A stretch of 64,000 nt of DNA from Candidatus Saccharimonadota bacterium. GTDB taxonomy: Bacteria; Patescibacteriota; Saccharimonadia; Saccharimonadales; UBA4665. Location: contig PDRS01000006.1 of the NCBI GenBank assembly GCA_002746885.1, positions 186,001 to 250,000 on the forward strand, read 5' to 3'. The position numbers were made by a program, and so were the translations under genes. A model generated the notes under the pieces. That model saw nothing but the letters and a program-made list of their open reading frames with translations, ran no database searches and had not been told where the DNA came from. Shown piece after piece: positions 1 to 7,679 of this stretch; position 1 is the stretch's first letter, and every line of letters starts with the position of its first letter.

Positions 1-32
1 GAATTATTGCACGATACTCGAAAAAATGTTAG

Positions 33-54
33 GTTGTTCAACAATATGAACAAC
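33..54 (+). promoter_or_regulatory. Inverted repeat overlapping the TrmB-like gene start
   Basis: A perfect 8-bp inverted repeat (GTTGTTCA, 6-bp spacer, TGAACAAC) overlaps the preferred ATG at 46. A palindrome at a regulator's own start often serves as an autoregulatory operator. Function is inferred only from position and symmetry. Confidence 0.4.
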
Positions 55-846
55 ATCGATGACCTACAATCAAAACTTGTCCAGCTCGGTCTCCGCCTCG
101 ACGAGGCAAAAATCTACCTCGCACTTCTCGAAAAACCGGCAACACATCTTGAGCTCGCCCGTCAAACGGGAGTCAACCGTACAAGTATTTATCGTATCGC
201 TGACGAGCTGAAGAAGCGCGGTCTCATAGCTATGACCACCCGAGATAACGGCAAGCGATTGTCTGCCAGCCCGCCAGAACATCTAGAGATAGAACTGGTC
301 AACAAAACCCAAAAAGTTGCTGCTCAAAAACGCGCCTACAACGACTCGATCGCCTATTTGCGAGACATATATACTGGTAAAAGCCAGCAAAACGCCAATT
401 CGTTTGCTGTCAAAACGTACAATGGGATCGACGGCATAAAACAGATGCTGTGGAATGAGTTAAAAACAAAAAGTAAAACTATACTGCTCATTGGATCGGC
501 GAATATTGACGAACTAGTAGACGATGCCGCCTGGGCAGAACGACACCGCGAACGAACCGTAGAGGCTGGCCATTCACTGCGCGAATTGCGCACACCAGAA
601 AACAGCAGCCGTGCCTTCACGCAAAACCAGCATTTTATGAAAATATACCAGGAGCGGACTATCAACGATTCCCTGCTACCCATCTCTGGCCAGATCACTA
701 TTTACGACCAGACTGTCGCTATCTACAACTGGCAAAACAACGTTCGTGTCGGAGTCGAAATCGTTAGCGCATCGTTTGCCGAGACGTTGCGTTCCGTGTT
801 TAACCACTACTGGGACTTAGCGTCGGCCGAGACTGAGCAGCATTGA
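46..846 (+). CDS. TrmB-like HTH transcriptional regulator
   Basis: This 266-aa protein has an N-terminal winged helix-turn-helix (about residues 8-65; LGLRLDEAKIYLALLEKPAT, then TGVNRTSIYRIADELKKRGL), the pattern of TrmB/sugar-specific regulators. The C-terminal half (GSANIDELVDD onward) resembles the effector region of the same group, but I see no residues that name a ligand. The ORF track opens at a TTG at 7. I prefer the ATG at 46 because the preceding 13 codons are not family-like and a palindrome overlaps the ATG. No operon partner is visible: pyrC follows after about 160 bp with its own promoter. The regulated genes are unknown. Confidence 0.8.
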   Translation: MNNIDDLQSKLVQLGLRLDEAKIYLALLEKPATHLELARQTGVNRTSIYRIADELKKRGLIAMTTRDNGKRLSASPPEHLEIELVNKTQKVAAQKRAYNDSIAYLRDIYTGKSQQNANSFAVKTYNGIDGIKQMLWNELKTKSKTILLIGSANIDELVDDAAWAERHRERTVEAGHSLRELRTPENSSRAFTQNQHFMKIYQERTINDSLLPISGQITIYDQTVAIYNWQNNVRVGVEIVSASFAETLRSVFNHYWDLASAETEQH

Positions 847-986
847 TCACCGTGTACTGACAGCACGAGTTCACAAACTTTGCGGAAACTGCCCAACCGA
901 GGACGGTGGCGAGAAAAATCCTGTTGTATTCCTACTGATACGTTGCGGATAGCGGCGCGTTTTGTACACGTCGCCAACATATCAAC

Positions 987-995
987 TGTTATACT
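987..995 (+). promoter_or_regulatory. Extended -10 promoter of pyrC
   Basis: TGTTATACT is an extended -10 element whose hexamer ends 9 nt before the pyrC ATG, predicting a leader of at most about 3 nt. No Shine-Dalgarno sequence precedes the ATG. Confidence 0.6.
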
Positions 996-1004
996 GGAAT
1001 CATA

Positions 1005-2057
1005 ATGCCTGAGGTTTTGACATTACCGGGGCTGGTTGACGTGCACGTGCATTTGCGTGAGCCCGGACAAACAGACAAAGAGGACTTTACGAGCGGCACA
1101 CGTGCGGCGCTGGCAGGTGGCTTTACGACACTGTGCGACATGCCCAACAACGCCGAACCCATCACAACGCCAGAACGACTAAAGGCAAAGGTTGCTCTCG
1201 CCAAAACAAAAACCGCCTGCGATATAGGCTTTCACTACGGATCGCTCGGTGATAACCTCGAAACATTCAACGAAGCCGCCAAATACTCGGTAGGACTCAA
1301 GGTATACCTCAACAACACAACGGGCGGCTATACACTTGACCCCGCCCGTCTCAAAGAGATTTATGCCGCGTGGCCGCGCGAGCAAGTGGTTTTGCTCCAT
1401 ACCGAGGAGGATACTATCGATATCGCCATCGAATCACTGGAGGGCCTCGACCGCCCAGTGCATGTTTGCCACATGCCAAGCCGCGAGATGTTACAAAAAA
1501 TCATCGCCGCAAAGCAAAAGGGCATACCAGTAACCTGCGGTGTTACGCCGCACCACATGTTTTTGACCGAAAACGACAGAAATCGACTCGGCGTATACGG
1601 TATGATGAAGCCCCCGCTCAAAACACAAGCAGACCAAGACTTCTTATGGGAACATCTCGATGACATAGATATTTTTGAGAGCGACCATGCACCACACACA
1701 CGCGCAGACAAAAAAGCTGGCGCATTTGGCGTACCGAACCTCGACACTACGTTGCCGTTGCTCCTGAAGGCACGCGCCGAGGGAAAGGTTACGCTGAGTC
1801 AAATAGTCGAAAAATGCTACGCCAAGCCAAACGAACTTTTTGGTCTGAAGGGCGACGACACGACATATGTCGAAGTGACGATGAAACCGTATGTTATACG
1901 AAATGCCGACCTACAAACCAAATGCGGCTGGTCGCCATTCGATGGCGTCGAAGTCCCTGGACGCGTCAGTAAGGTTGTCCTGCGTGGCCAGACCGTTTAC
2001 GAAAACGGCCAGTTTCCTACCGAGCCAGCGGGTACAATTCTCGCCCCCTTCTCTTAA
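1005..2057 (+). CDS. pyrC: Dihydroorotase, CAD-like type
   Basis: Dihydroorotase cyclises carbamoyl-aspartate to dihydroorotate, the third step of de novo pyrimidine synthesis. The 350-aa protein shows the metal-binding DVHVHLREPG near residue 12, the LKVYLN segment expected to carry the carboxylated lysine, VCHMPSREM, TPHHMFLT and the ESDHAPH aspartate motif. By eye it resembles the DHOase domain of animal CAD (LPGLVDVHVHLREPG, WSPFDGVEVPGRVSKVVLRG) more than E. coli PyrC. It begins almost directly at the barrel, so the usual N-terminal strand-rich segment is short. It is convergent with pyrB, the preceding enzyme of the pathway. Carbamoyl-phosphate synthase and later steps are not in the window. 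Confidence 0.92.
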   Translation: MPEVLTLPGLVDVHVHLREPGQTDKEDFTSGTRAALAGGFTTLCDMPNNAEPITTPERLKAKVALAKTKTACDIGFHYGSLGDNLETFNEAAKYSVGLKVYLNNTTGGYTLDPARLKEIYAAWPREQVVLLHTEEDTIDIAIESLEGLDRPVHVCHMPSREMLQKIIAAKQKGIPVTCGVTPHHMFLTENDRNRLGVYGMMKPPLKTQADQDFLWEHLDDIDIFESDHAPHTRADKKAGAFGVPNLDTTLPLLLKARAEGKVTLSQIVEKCYAKPNELFGLKGDDTTYVEVTMKPYVIRNADLQTKCGWSPFDGVEVPGRVSKVVLRGQTVYENGQFPTEPAGTILAPFS

Positions 2058-2170
2058 GACGCCGTACGGCACAAAACAGGTGCGGCCACAGACTGGCTTT
2101 GTAGACTTCCCGTGAGAGCGAGTGTTATTTGACGAAGCGAAGTACGCAACCAAGACTGCACAGCAGTACA

Positions 2171-3091
2171 TCACCTCTGGCTAAAAAGATGGCTCAGCAG
2201 TGCCATTCGCGCATACACGCCATTGTGCGATTGCCGAAAATACGCTGCTCGCGGATCAGCATCGACGCCAGGCGTTATTTCTACTACGCGCGGTAGCGGG
2301 TGCATTACGACAGATTTATCTTTCATGTTCGCCACGACACTTTCATCGATAACGAAACTGTCCTCCACGCTCGGGTCTTCCAGCCGTTCTTTTTGCAGAC
2401 GCGTCCAGTAGACTACATCCGCCTGCCTGGCTGCTTCGTTGACATCTTCTGTTTCGCTGAAAGCGATACCTTTTTCTTGCAAGAGCGCCTTAATGTCTTC
2501 ACCGATCTGCAGTTGCGGTACGGATACAAACGTAAAGCTCGTACCTTTGTACTGCGCCATGACCTGTGCCAGCGAACGCACTGTACGCCCATGTGCCAGA
2601 TCACCACCCATCACAATGTTTAGCCCTTCTAGCGTCCCCATTTCCCGCCAGATAGTGTACACATCCAACAAAGCCTGTGTTGGGTGTTCGCCCGTACCGT
2701 CTCCAGCGTTAATGACAGGCACCGGACTGGCTGCTTGCGCGCGGTCAAGAATGCCCGTTTCTTTGTGTCGAATAACGATGACGTCTGCATAACCGGCTAC
2801 GACACGCACCGTGTCTTCTATGGTTTCTCCTTTTATGGCAGAAGAAAACTCCATGGCGTTTTCAGTGCTTACTACGCCCGCCCCCAGGCGCTGTGCAGCA
2901 GACTCGTGACTCAGGCGCGTTCGCGTCGATGGTTCGTAAAACAATGTCGCGACCACTTTGTCCGGATACAATTCACGTAACTGTTTGCGACCGTCAGCTG
3001 ATTCAAGCAGTTGCCGATACTGCTCAGCGCTCTGTATGAGTTCGCTCAAAATTTCCGGCGTAAGCTGCTTCGCCGCCACTAAATGCTGCAT
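2171..3091 (-). CDS. pyrB: Aspartate carbamoyltransferase catalytic chain
   Basis: The 306-aa protein condenses carbamoyl phosphate with aspartate. The carbamoyl-phosphate loop YEPSTRTRLSHE lies near residue 52, GEHPTQALLD near residue 137, and HPLPRVVEI near the C-terminus. Length matches the catalytic chain, and no pyrI is nearby. The ATG has a strong AGGAGGG ribosome site, unlike the many leaderless starts in the window. It faces pyrC across about 110 bp, so the two pathway enzymes are convergent rather than in one operon. Confidence 0.95.
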   Translation of the reverse strand: MQHLVAAKQLTPEILSELIQSAEQYRQLLESADGRKQLRELYPDKVVATLFYEPSTRTRLSHESAAQRLGAGVVSTENAMEFSSAIKGETIEDTVRVVAGYADVIVIRHKETGILDRAQAASPVPVINAGDGTGEHPTQALLDVYTIWREMGTLEGLNIVMGGDLAHGRTVRSLAQVMAQYKGTSFTFVSVPQLQIGEDIKALLQEKGIAFSETEDVNEAARQADVVYWTRLQKERLEDPSVEDSFVIDESVVANMKDKSVVMHPLPRVVEITPGVDADPRAAYFRQSHNGVYARMALLSHLFSQR

Positions 3092-3127
3092 AGACCCTCC
3101 TTTTTCGTACTCTATTGTACTACAGAG

Positions 3128-3655
3128 TTATGCAACCTGAGATTGAAGCGCGCGAGCTGCGCTTAAATCTCGCACAACGCACGCTCGTTGTTCTTCGTCC
3201 GAAGTATGTGCAATCCCTTGCGTATAGCCCGCCTTGAAAAATCGTTGTTGACTGCTTTGTGTCCGACAAAATGCATAGAGGGTCTGTAGCGAGAAGTCTT
3301 CCGGTACATTATTTTCAAAGGACCGTATTACCGCCACCGCAAGACCTTCGCGCCTATGCGCAGGGTGCACCCAGAGCGAGCCGAGCTGTAATGCGCTGTC
3401 AAGCGATATGTTTCTTTCACCCTCATCGAGTGTGATACTCTGAATCGGAAATTCCTCTGGTCGCTTGAGCCGCCCAAAAGCCGCCAACTGATTACCCAGC
3501 GTATACACCACGCTAAGAGGGCTCGCTAGAAGCGTGCGCATATCTACATCCCGCATTTTTGACTCTGCCGCTATTGCATTTGTAAGCTGCTCGGCAATAC
3601 TGTGCGGCGGTGGATTTTCTGGCGAATAAAACTTATGGGTAATAGTTTCGATCAT
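3128..3655 (-). CDS. GNAT-like N-acetyltransferase
   Basis: The 175-aa protein has a GNAT-like core: LGSLWVHPAHRREGLAVAVI (about residues 92-111) fits the beta4 strand and acetyl-CoA pyrophosphate loop (R-x-x-G-x-A form), and RFFKAGYTQ near residue 138 fits the late GNAT strand. The substrate cannot be deduced. It lies between pyrB and aspS on the same strand and is preceded by an unusually long untranslated stretch that contains a possible TATAGT box and small hairpins. Confidence 0.6.
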   Translation of the reverse strand: MIETITHKFYSPENPPPHSIAEQLTNAIAAESKMRDVDMRTLLASPLSVVYTLGNQLAAFGRLKRPEEFPIQSITLDEGERNISLDSALQLGSLWVHPAHRREGLAVAVIRSFENNVPEDFSLQTLYAFCRTQSSQQRFFKAGYTQGIAHTSDEEQRACVVRDLSAARALQSQVA

Positions 3656-3938
3656 AGTTTTTCCGTTTGTTAGACTAAAAAGTCTTCGTCATCGCACGAG
3701 GGCGTATGCTTTTGGGATTATTACAAATGCATGCCGCTAAGAGCGCGGGCGGAGCACAAAGCTACTGGCATACATACATCATAAGAGTGTACTATATGCC
3801 ATTGTTTGTAAATTTGCAAAAATCAAATATTTCTTGTCGTATGTGATGATAGGCTCTCCTTGCCTGTGGCTACATAAACAGCTACAGGCCAACTGCAGGC
3901 GCGTTTGCTTTCTGCTGCATTTTTATTTAATAAAATTA
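3656..3938. other. Intergenic stretch with hairpins, no gene
   Basis: About 280 bp between aspS and the GNAT gene. On the minus strand a TATAGT box lies about 140 nt before the GNAT ATG, so that mRNA could have a structured leader that includes a GACT-TTTT-AGTC hairpin. Around 3864-3890 a 9-bp stem (CCTGTGGCT/AGCTACAGG) forms an isolated hairpin. A second stem (TGCAG/CTGCA) is followed on the plus strand by TTTTTATTT, like a weak terminator. No known RNA family is recognised. Confidence 0.35.
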
Positions 3939-5699
3939 TTAGCCTAGAATGTTCGTCAGCCCAAGTTCTTTGAGCTGTGTGTCGTCTACGGCAGAGGGTG
4001 ATTGCATCATGACGTCTTGGCCAGAACCGTTCTTTGGAAATGCAACGATTTCGCGGATGTTTGATTCGCCCATCAGCTCCATAAACATACGATCGACACC
4101 ATACGCGAGACCGGCGTGCGGCGGCGCGCCGTATTTGAAAGCATTGATCATGGCGCCGAATTTTTCCTCGACATATTCCTGGCTGAAGCCGAGCTTGGCA
4201 AACACAGCGTGCAGCACGTCTGGGTTGTGGTTGCGCACCCCGCCAGAGCAGATTTCATAGCCGTTCATGACCATGTCGTATTGGTCGGCCAGCAGCGCTA
4301 GTTTTTGCTCGTCGGTCTCGGCTGCCTGGACGGCCTCGAGGCCGCCTTTTGGCATACTAAATGGGTTGTGGCCAAAATCGACTTTGCCGGTCGATTCGTT
4401 GATTTCGTAGAATGGAAAATCGACGATCCAGCATAATGCGATTTTGTCTGGTTTTTTCAGCTCGAAATGGTCGGCAAAGGCAGCGCGCAGCTTGCCAAGC
4501 ACAGGATTAACAACCGAGCGCTTGTCGGTACCAAAGAAAACAGCATCGCCGTCACTGGCACCCAGGCGCTGTTTTAGCGCAGCAAGCTCCGCTTCGCTCA
4601 AAAACTTGACGATCGGGCTTTTAGCCTCGCCATCCTCGTAGGTGATATAGGCCAAGCCGCCGGCGCCCTCGTTTTTGGCGATTTCGGTGAAGTGGTCGAT
4701 TTGTTTGCGGCTCAGGCGAGCGCCGCCTTTGACACAGACTGCTTTGATACATTCGGCTTGTTTGAAGACACCAAATTCGGTGTTCTCGAATATATCGGTC
4801 AGCTCGACCAGCTCCATACCATAGCGCAGGTCAGGCTTGTCTGAGCCGTATTTTTCCATCGCCTCCGAGTACGGAATGCGCGGGATGTCTTCGCCAAATG
4901 TCAGTTTTTTGCCGGCAAACTCGGTCGCCAGCCGCTTGATCAGCGGGTCAAACGTAGTGCGCACTTCCTCGCCGTCTTCGACAAAACTCATCTCGGCGTC
5001 CAGCTGGTAGAATTCGCCGTACAGGCGATCGGCCCGCGGGTCTTCGTCGCGGAAACAGGCTGCCAGCTGGTAATAGCGCGGCACGCCGCCGACCATCAGC
5101 AATTGCTTGAACTGCTGCGGCGCTTGCGGCAGCGCGTAGAACTTACCCGGATGCATACGCGAAGGAATGAGAAAATCACGCGCACCTTCGGGGCTGCTAT
5201 TGGCCAGCATGGGCGTTGTGACCTCGATGAAATCGCGCGATTCTACGTAATCGCGAATGAGCTTGTAGTACTCGGCTCGTTTCCTCAGCATGCGCTGCAT
5301 TTTGGCGCGGCGCAGATCGAGAAAGCGGTAGCGCAGACGAAGTTCTTCGTTTGCTTGAGCTTCAGCAAAAGGCTGAATAGGCAGAGTTTCGGCTCGGTTC
5401 AAAATACGCAGTTCGGTAACTTTCACTTCTATATTACCTGTCGCGAGATTGGGGTTGCGCAGACTTTCTTCTCGTTCCAGTACAGTGCCGGTGACCGTGA
5501 TAACAAACTCGTCACGTAGCTCTTCGGCGATCGAAAAAGCCTCGGCCGCTTCGGGGTTGATGACGAGCTGCAGCAGCCCAGTATGGTCGCGTAGGTCTAC
5601 GAAAATCAGTCCGCCATGGTCGCGGCGCGACTGCACCCATCCCATAACAGTAAGTGTTTGACCGATCTGATTGATAGTTTCAGTAGCAAGAGTTCTCAT
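3939..5699 (-). CDS. aspS: Aspartyl-tRNA synthetase, bacterial type
   Basis: The 586-aa class II synthetase has an N-terminal OB fold (WVQSRRDHGGLIFVDLRD), class II motif 2 (CFRDEDPRADR), the bacterial GAD insertion and C-terminal motif 3 (GLAYGVDRMFMEL). The anticodon-domain RRDHGG carries histidine at the position where discriminating E. coli AspRS has leucine. In characterised enzymes that histidine goes with non-discriminating AspRS, which also charges tRNA-Asn and relies on GatCAB. The start is supported by AAGGAAT upstream of the ATG. A structured leader lies upstream. Confidence 0.96.
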   Translation of the reverse strand: MRTLATETINQIGQTLTVMGWVQSRRDHGGLIFVDLRDHTGLLQLVINPEAAEAFSIAEELRDEFVITVTGTVLEREESLRNPNLATGNIEVKVTELRILNRAETLPIQPFAEAQANEELRLRYRFLDLRRAKMQRMLRKRAEYYKLIRDYVESRDFIEVTTPMLANSSPEGARDFLIPSRMHPGKFYALPQAPQQFKQLLMVGGVPRYYQLAACFRDEDPRADRLYGEFYQLDAEMSFVEDGEEVRTTFDPLIKRLATEFAGKKLTFGEDIPRIPYSEAMEKYGSDKPDLRYGMELVELTDIFENTEFGVFKQAECIKAVCVKGGARLSRKQIDHFTEIAKNEGAGGLAYITYEDGEAKSPIVKFLSEAELAALKQRLGASDGDAVFFGTDKRSVVNPVLGKLRAAFADHFELKKPDKIALCWIVDFPFYEINESTGKVDFGHNPFSMPKGGLEAVQAAETDEQKLALLADQYDMVMNGYEICSGGVRNHNPDVLHAVFAKLGFSQEYVEEKFGAMINAFKYGAPPHAGLAYGVDRMFMELMGESNIREIVAFPKNGSGQDVMMQSPSAVDDTQLKELGLTNILG

Positions 5700-5737
5700 G
5701 TGTATTATTCCTTTAGTGCTTAGTGTTTCGGCTACAG

Positions 5738-5783
5738 CGGGTCGCTATCACGCGCAGCCTCGACCAGGCTGCCCGCCGACCCG
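5738..5783 (-). promoter_or_regulatory. Nested-stem element in the aspS leader
   Basis: An outer perfect 7-bp stem (CGGGTCG/CGACCCG) encloses an inner perfect 6-bp stem (GCAGCC/GGCTGC) with a 7-nt loop. It ends about 40 nt before the aspS ATG, in the likely 5' UTR downstream of a possible extended -10 TGGTAGAAT. No T-box core is seen and no U-run follows, so it is not an obvious terminator. It is a candidate regulatory leader of unknown type. Confidence 0.45.
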
Positions 5784-5887
5784 TTGATTATCGTTTACGC
5801 GAAAGCACCAATTCATTTTCTCATTCTACCACCCTCCCTGTTCAATCCCTCATTTTCATAACAAATGTGTCGCGATTGCGATGTTTT

Positions 5888-5896
5888 TGTTATAAT
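5888..5896 (+). promoter_or_regulatory. Extended -10 promoter, leaderless
   Basis: TGTTATAAT ends exactly 6 nt before the ATG at 5903, so the predicted +1 coincides with the start codon. No ribosome site is present. Confidence 0.65.
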
Positions 5897-5902
5897 TTGG
5901 GC

Positions 5903-6415
5903 ATGAAGGTTCGGCCTATTGATTACCGCTTGGATTACCGCAGCAAAAAACATCCGGCACTTATCTTTGTTTTGCGCGGACTTTTGCCCTACACCATGGA
6001 AAACGTTTTACTCAGTTTTAAGCCAGGGCTGTTCTTTGCGGAGCTCGAGAAAGTGTCTGGATACAAACGCTCAACATTAAGCGCGACCTACTACCGTGCC
6101 AAACAGCAAGGTCTCATCGAGCAAGATATTGTCCCGACCCTAACCGAAAAAGGTCTGCAAAAAGTCAGACCCTACACGGCAAAAAAACTTGGAGATCACG
6201 CACGGCTCATTGTGTTTTTTGACATTCCCCAAGACAGAGCCTATGTCCGCGAAAATTTGCGGCGGCTTTTAAAAAATTTGGGCTTTGAAATGATACAGCG
6301 CAGCGTATGGGTAAGCGATATGGACTACCGCAGCGTACTCTTGCAGGCAATAGAAAAGTTCCAACTCCAAGACTGCGTCGAAGTACACGAAAGCCTTCGT
6401 CTTTTCCCGAAGTAG
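5903..6415 (+). CDS. PaaX-like regulator with Cas2-like C-terminal domain
   Basis: The 170-aa protein has an N-terminal helical DNA-binding-like part (FKPGLFFAELEKVSGYKRST, then YYRAKQQGLIEQ) and a C-terminal ferredoxin-like domain (LIVFFDIPQDRAYVRENLRR, then GFEMIQRSVWVS). That second part matches the PaaX C-terminal/Cas2-like pattern: strand ending in an aspartate, helix, then Q-x-SVW. No repeats or other cas genes are present, so a CRISPR adaptation role is not supported. The ORF track opens 60 codons earlier, but a perfect extended -10 ends 6 nt before this ATG and the upstream residues look non-coding. A transcriptional regulator is most likely; target unknown. Confidence 0.65.
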   Translation: MKVRPIDYRLDYRSKKHPALIFVLRGLLPYTMENVLLSFKPGLFFAELEKVSGYKRSTLSATYYRAKQQGLIEQDIVPTLTEKGLQKVRPYTAKKLGDHARLIVFFDIPQDRAYVRENLRRLLKNLGFEMIQRSVWVSDMDYRSVLLQAIEKFQLQDCVEVHESLRLFPK

Positions 6416-6467
6416 CAGCAGCGGGCGCAAAGAGATACGCTCAGAGGTAAGAACAGATAAGAACTAG

Positions 6468-7511
6468 TTAGTCGCGGGTCATAGGGGCGTGCGATGCCGC
6501 GCGGGCGGCATGTTCTTTTTTGGCAGCCGCGGCAGCAACAGCACGGAGGTCGTCGTAGCGGTCAAATTCATCGACGATAAGCTTGCCAATAACCTGTTCC
6601 AACACATCTTCTATTGTGATGATGCCGACGTATTCTTCAAAACTATTCACGACAATAAAGAGATGTTGTTTGGTTTTTAAGAACGCTTGTAGCGTCTGGT
6701 ATAAACTAAAATCTTCGTGAACATATGTAATTTTTTTGCGCATGACGCCTTTCACTTGGCCAGATCGTTCCGTCGAAACAAGATCATGCAAATACAGCAC
6801 GCCGACAATAGTATCCTTTCGTACTTCGTACACGGGAAAACGGCTATGGCCGCTGCCGTGCAGCTCGCCCATAAGTACTGGTCCAACCAATTCGTCTACA
6901 GAAACCGACTTTACTACTCGCTTCGGTATGAGCGCGTCGGCAACTGTTTTATCACCAAAACTCAGCGCGTTGGTGAGTAAATCTATTTCGCCGCTAGGGA
7001 TGCGGTTGTCTGGCTGCGTCTTTTGGGCGTGCAGCAGTTCAACCAGATCTTCTTTTTCGTACAGTCCGCTGTGAAAATGGAGCGGCAGCAGTCGCCTGAA
7101 TGCTTTACTGAGACCGTCAAAAATGGGGTGAAGCCGTTCAAGTAACCATGCCAATACTGGCGAGATTTTGGCGGCAAGCCAAAGGGAGGTTTTACTTGCG
7201 CCGCCTTTTGTTTCTACGAAAAGCACCCCAGCGACTCCTACCACCAATAGCACCGGAACCGCCAACCACATCCCAAGCGCTCGCTCAAGCAGCGCAACTG
7301 CGAGGTATACAAATAACACCATAAATCCGCCCAGCAGCAGCCTGACGCTCAGACCATACGAAACAGAACGATATAACAGCACAGCGACTTCGTCGCCTCG
7401 GCGAGCCCGACGCTTTAGCTCACGGGGCGACACATGACCAAAAGCATGAAATAACACAGCAGTGATAATGGCGGCGCTGGCACAGAGGAGTCCGAGAAGA
7501 AATTGTGTCAC
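6468..7511 (-). CDS. CBS-pair membrane protein, CNNM/CorC-like
   Basis: The 347-aa protein has about three N-terminal hydrophobic segments (residues 1-25, 55-75, 80-100) followed by two CBS motifs (ALIPKRVVKSVSVDEL, then SRFPVYEVRKDTIVGVLYLHDL; second FIVVNSFEEYVGIITIEDVLE). This order is that of the CNNM/CorB/TlyC group, linked to divalent-cation (Mg) transport. The membrane part is shorter than a full DUF21 domain and lacks an obvious CorC_HlyC tail. It starts with GTG: a TATACT box ends 6 nt upstream and no ribosome site exists, which predicts a leaderless GTG mRNA. Confidence 0.75.
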   Translation of the reverse strand: MTQFLLGLLCASAAIITAVLFHAFGHVSPRELKRRARRGDEVAVLLYRSVSYGLSVRLLLGGFMVLFVYLAVALLERALGMWLAVPVLLVVGVAGVLFVETKGGASKTSLWLAAKISPVLAWLLERLHPIFDGLSKAFRRLLPLHFHSGLYEKEDLVELLHAQKTQPDNRIPSGEIDLLTNALSFGDKTVADALIPKRVVKSVSVDELVGPVLMGELHGSGHSRFPVYEVRKDTIVGVLYLHDLVSTERSGQVKGVMRKKITYVHEDFSLYQTLQAFLKTKQHLFIVVNSFEEYVGIITIEDVLEQVIGKLIVDEFDRYDDLRAVAAAAAKKEHAARAASHAPMTRD

Positions 7512-7517
7512 CTACAC

Positions 7518-7523
7518 AGTATA
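7518..7523 (-). promoter_or_regulatory. -10 box of the CBS-protein gene, leaderless
   Basis: TATACT on the minus strand ends 6 nt before the GTG start at 7511, so transcription should begin at the start codon. Confidence 0.6.
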
Positions 7524-7623
7524 CCGCACTTCGCTCTAGGTCACATACCCTGTACCATTTCACTAGAAATGCAAGTTTGCTATCACGCTATAGTGAGGTG
7601 CGAGCGAAAACGGCTGACATAGA

Positions 7624-7664
7624 TTGAATTTTGTAGTACCATACGGGTACTATTCAGGTACTAC
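7624..7664 (+). promoter_or_regulatory. DsbA-like gene promoter embedded in an inverted repeat
   Basis: A -35-like TTGAAT and a -10-like TACTAT are separated by 17 bp. GTAGTACC and GGTACTAC form a perfect 8-bp inverted repeat with a 16-bp spacer, and GGTACTA is repeated inside the spacer on top of the -10. This arrangement suits an operator for a dimeric repressor, but no cognate regulator is identified. Confidence 0.4.
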
Positions 7665-7679
7665 TCTGGAGGATTGATC

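Noticed and set aside
5700-5820. T-box riboswitch before aspS
   Set aside because: The conserved T-box antiterminator sequence is absent; only an unclassified nested hairpin is present.
5903-6415. Cas2 of a CRISPR system
   Set aside because: The fold signature is Cas2-like, but there is an extra DNA-binding-like N-domain, no repeat array and no cas1 or other cas gene in the window.
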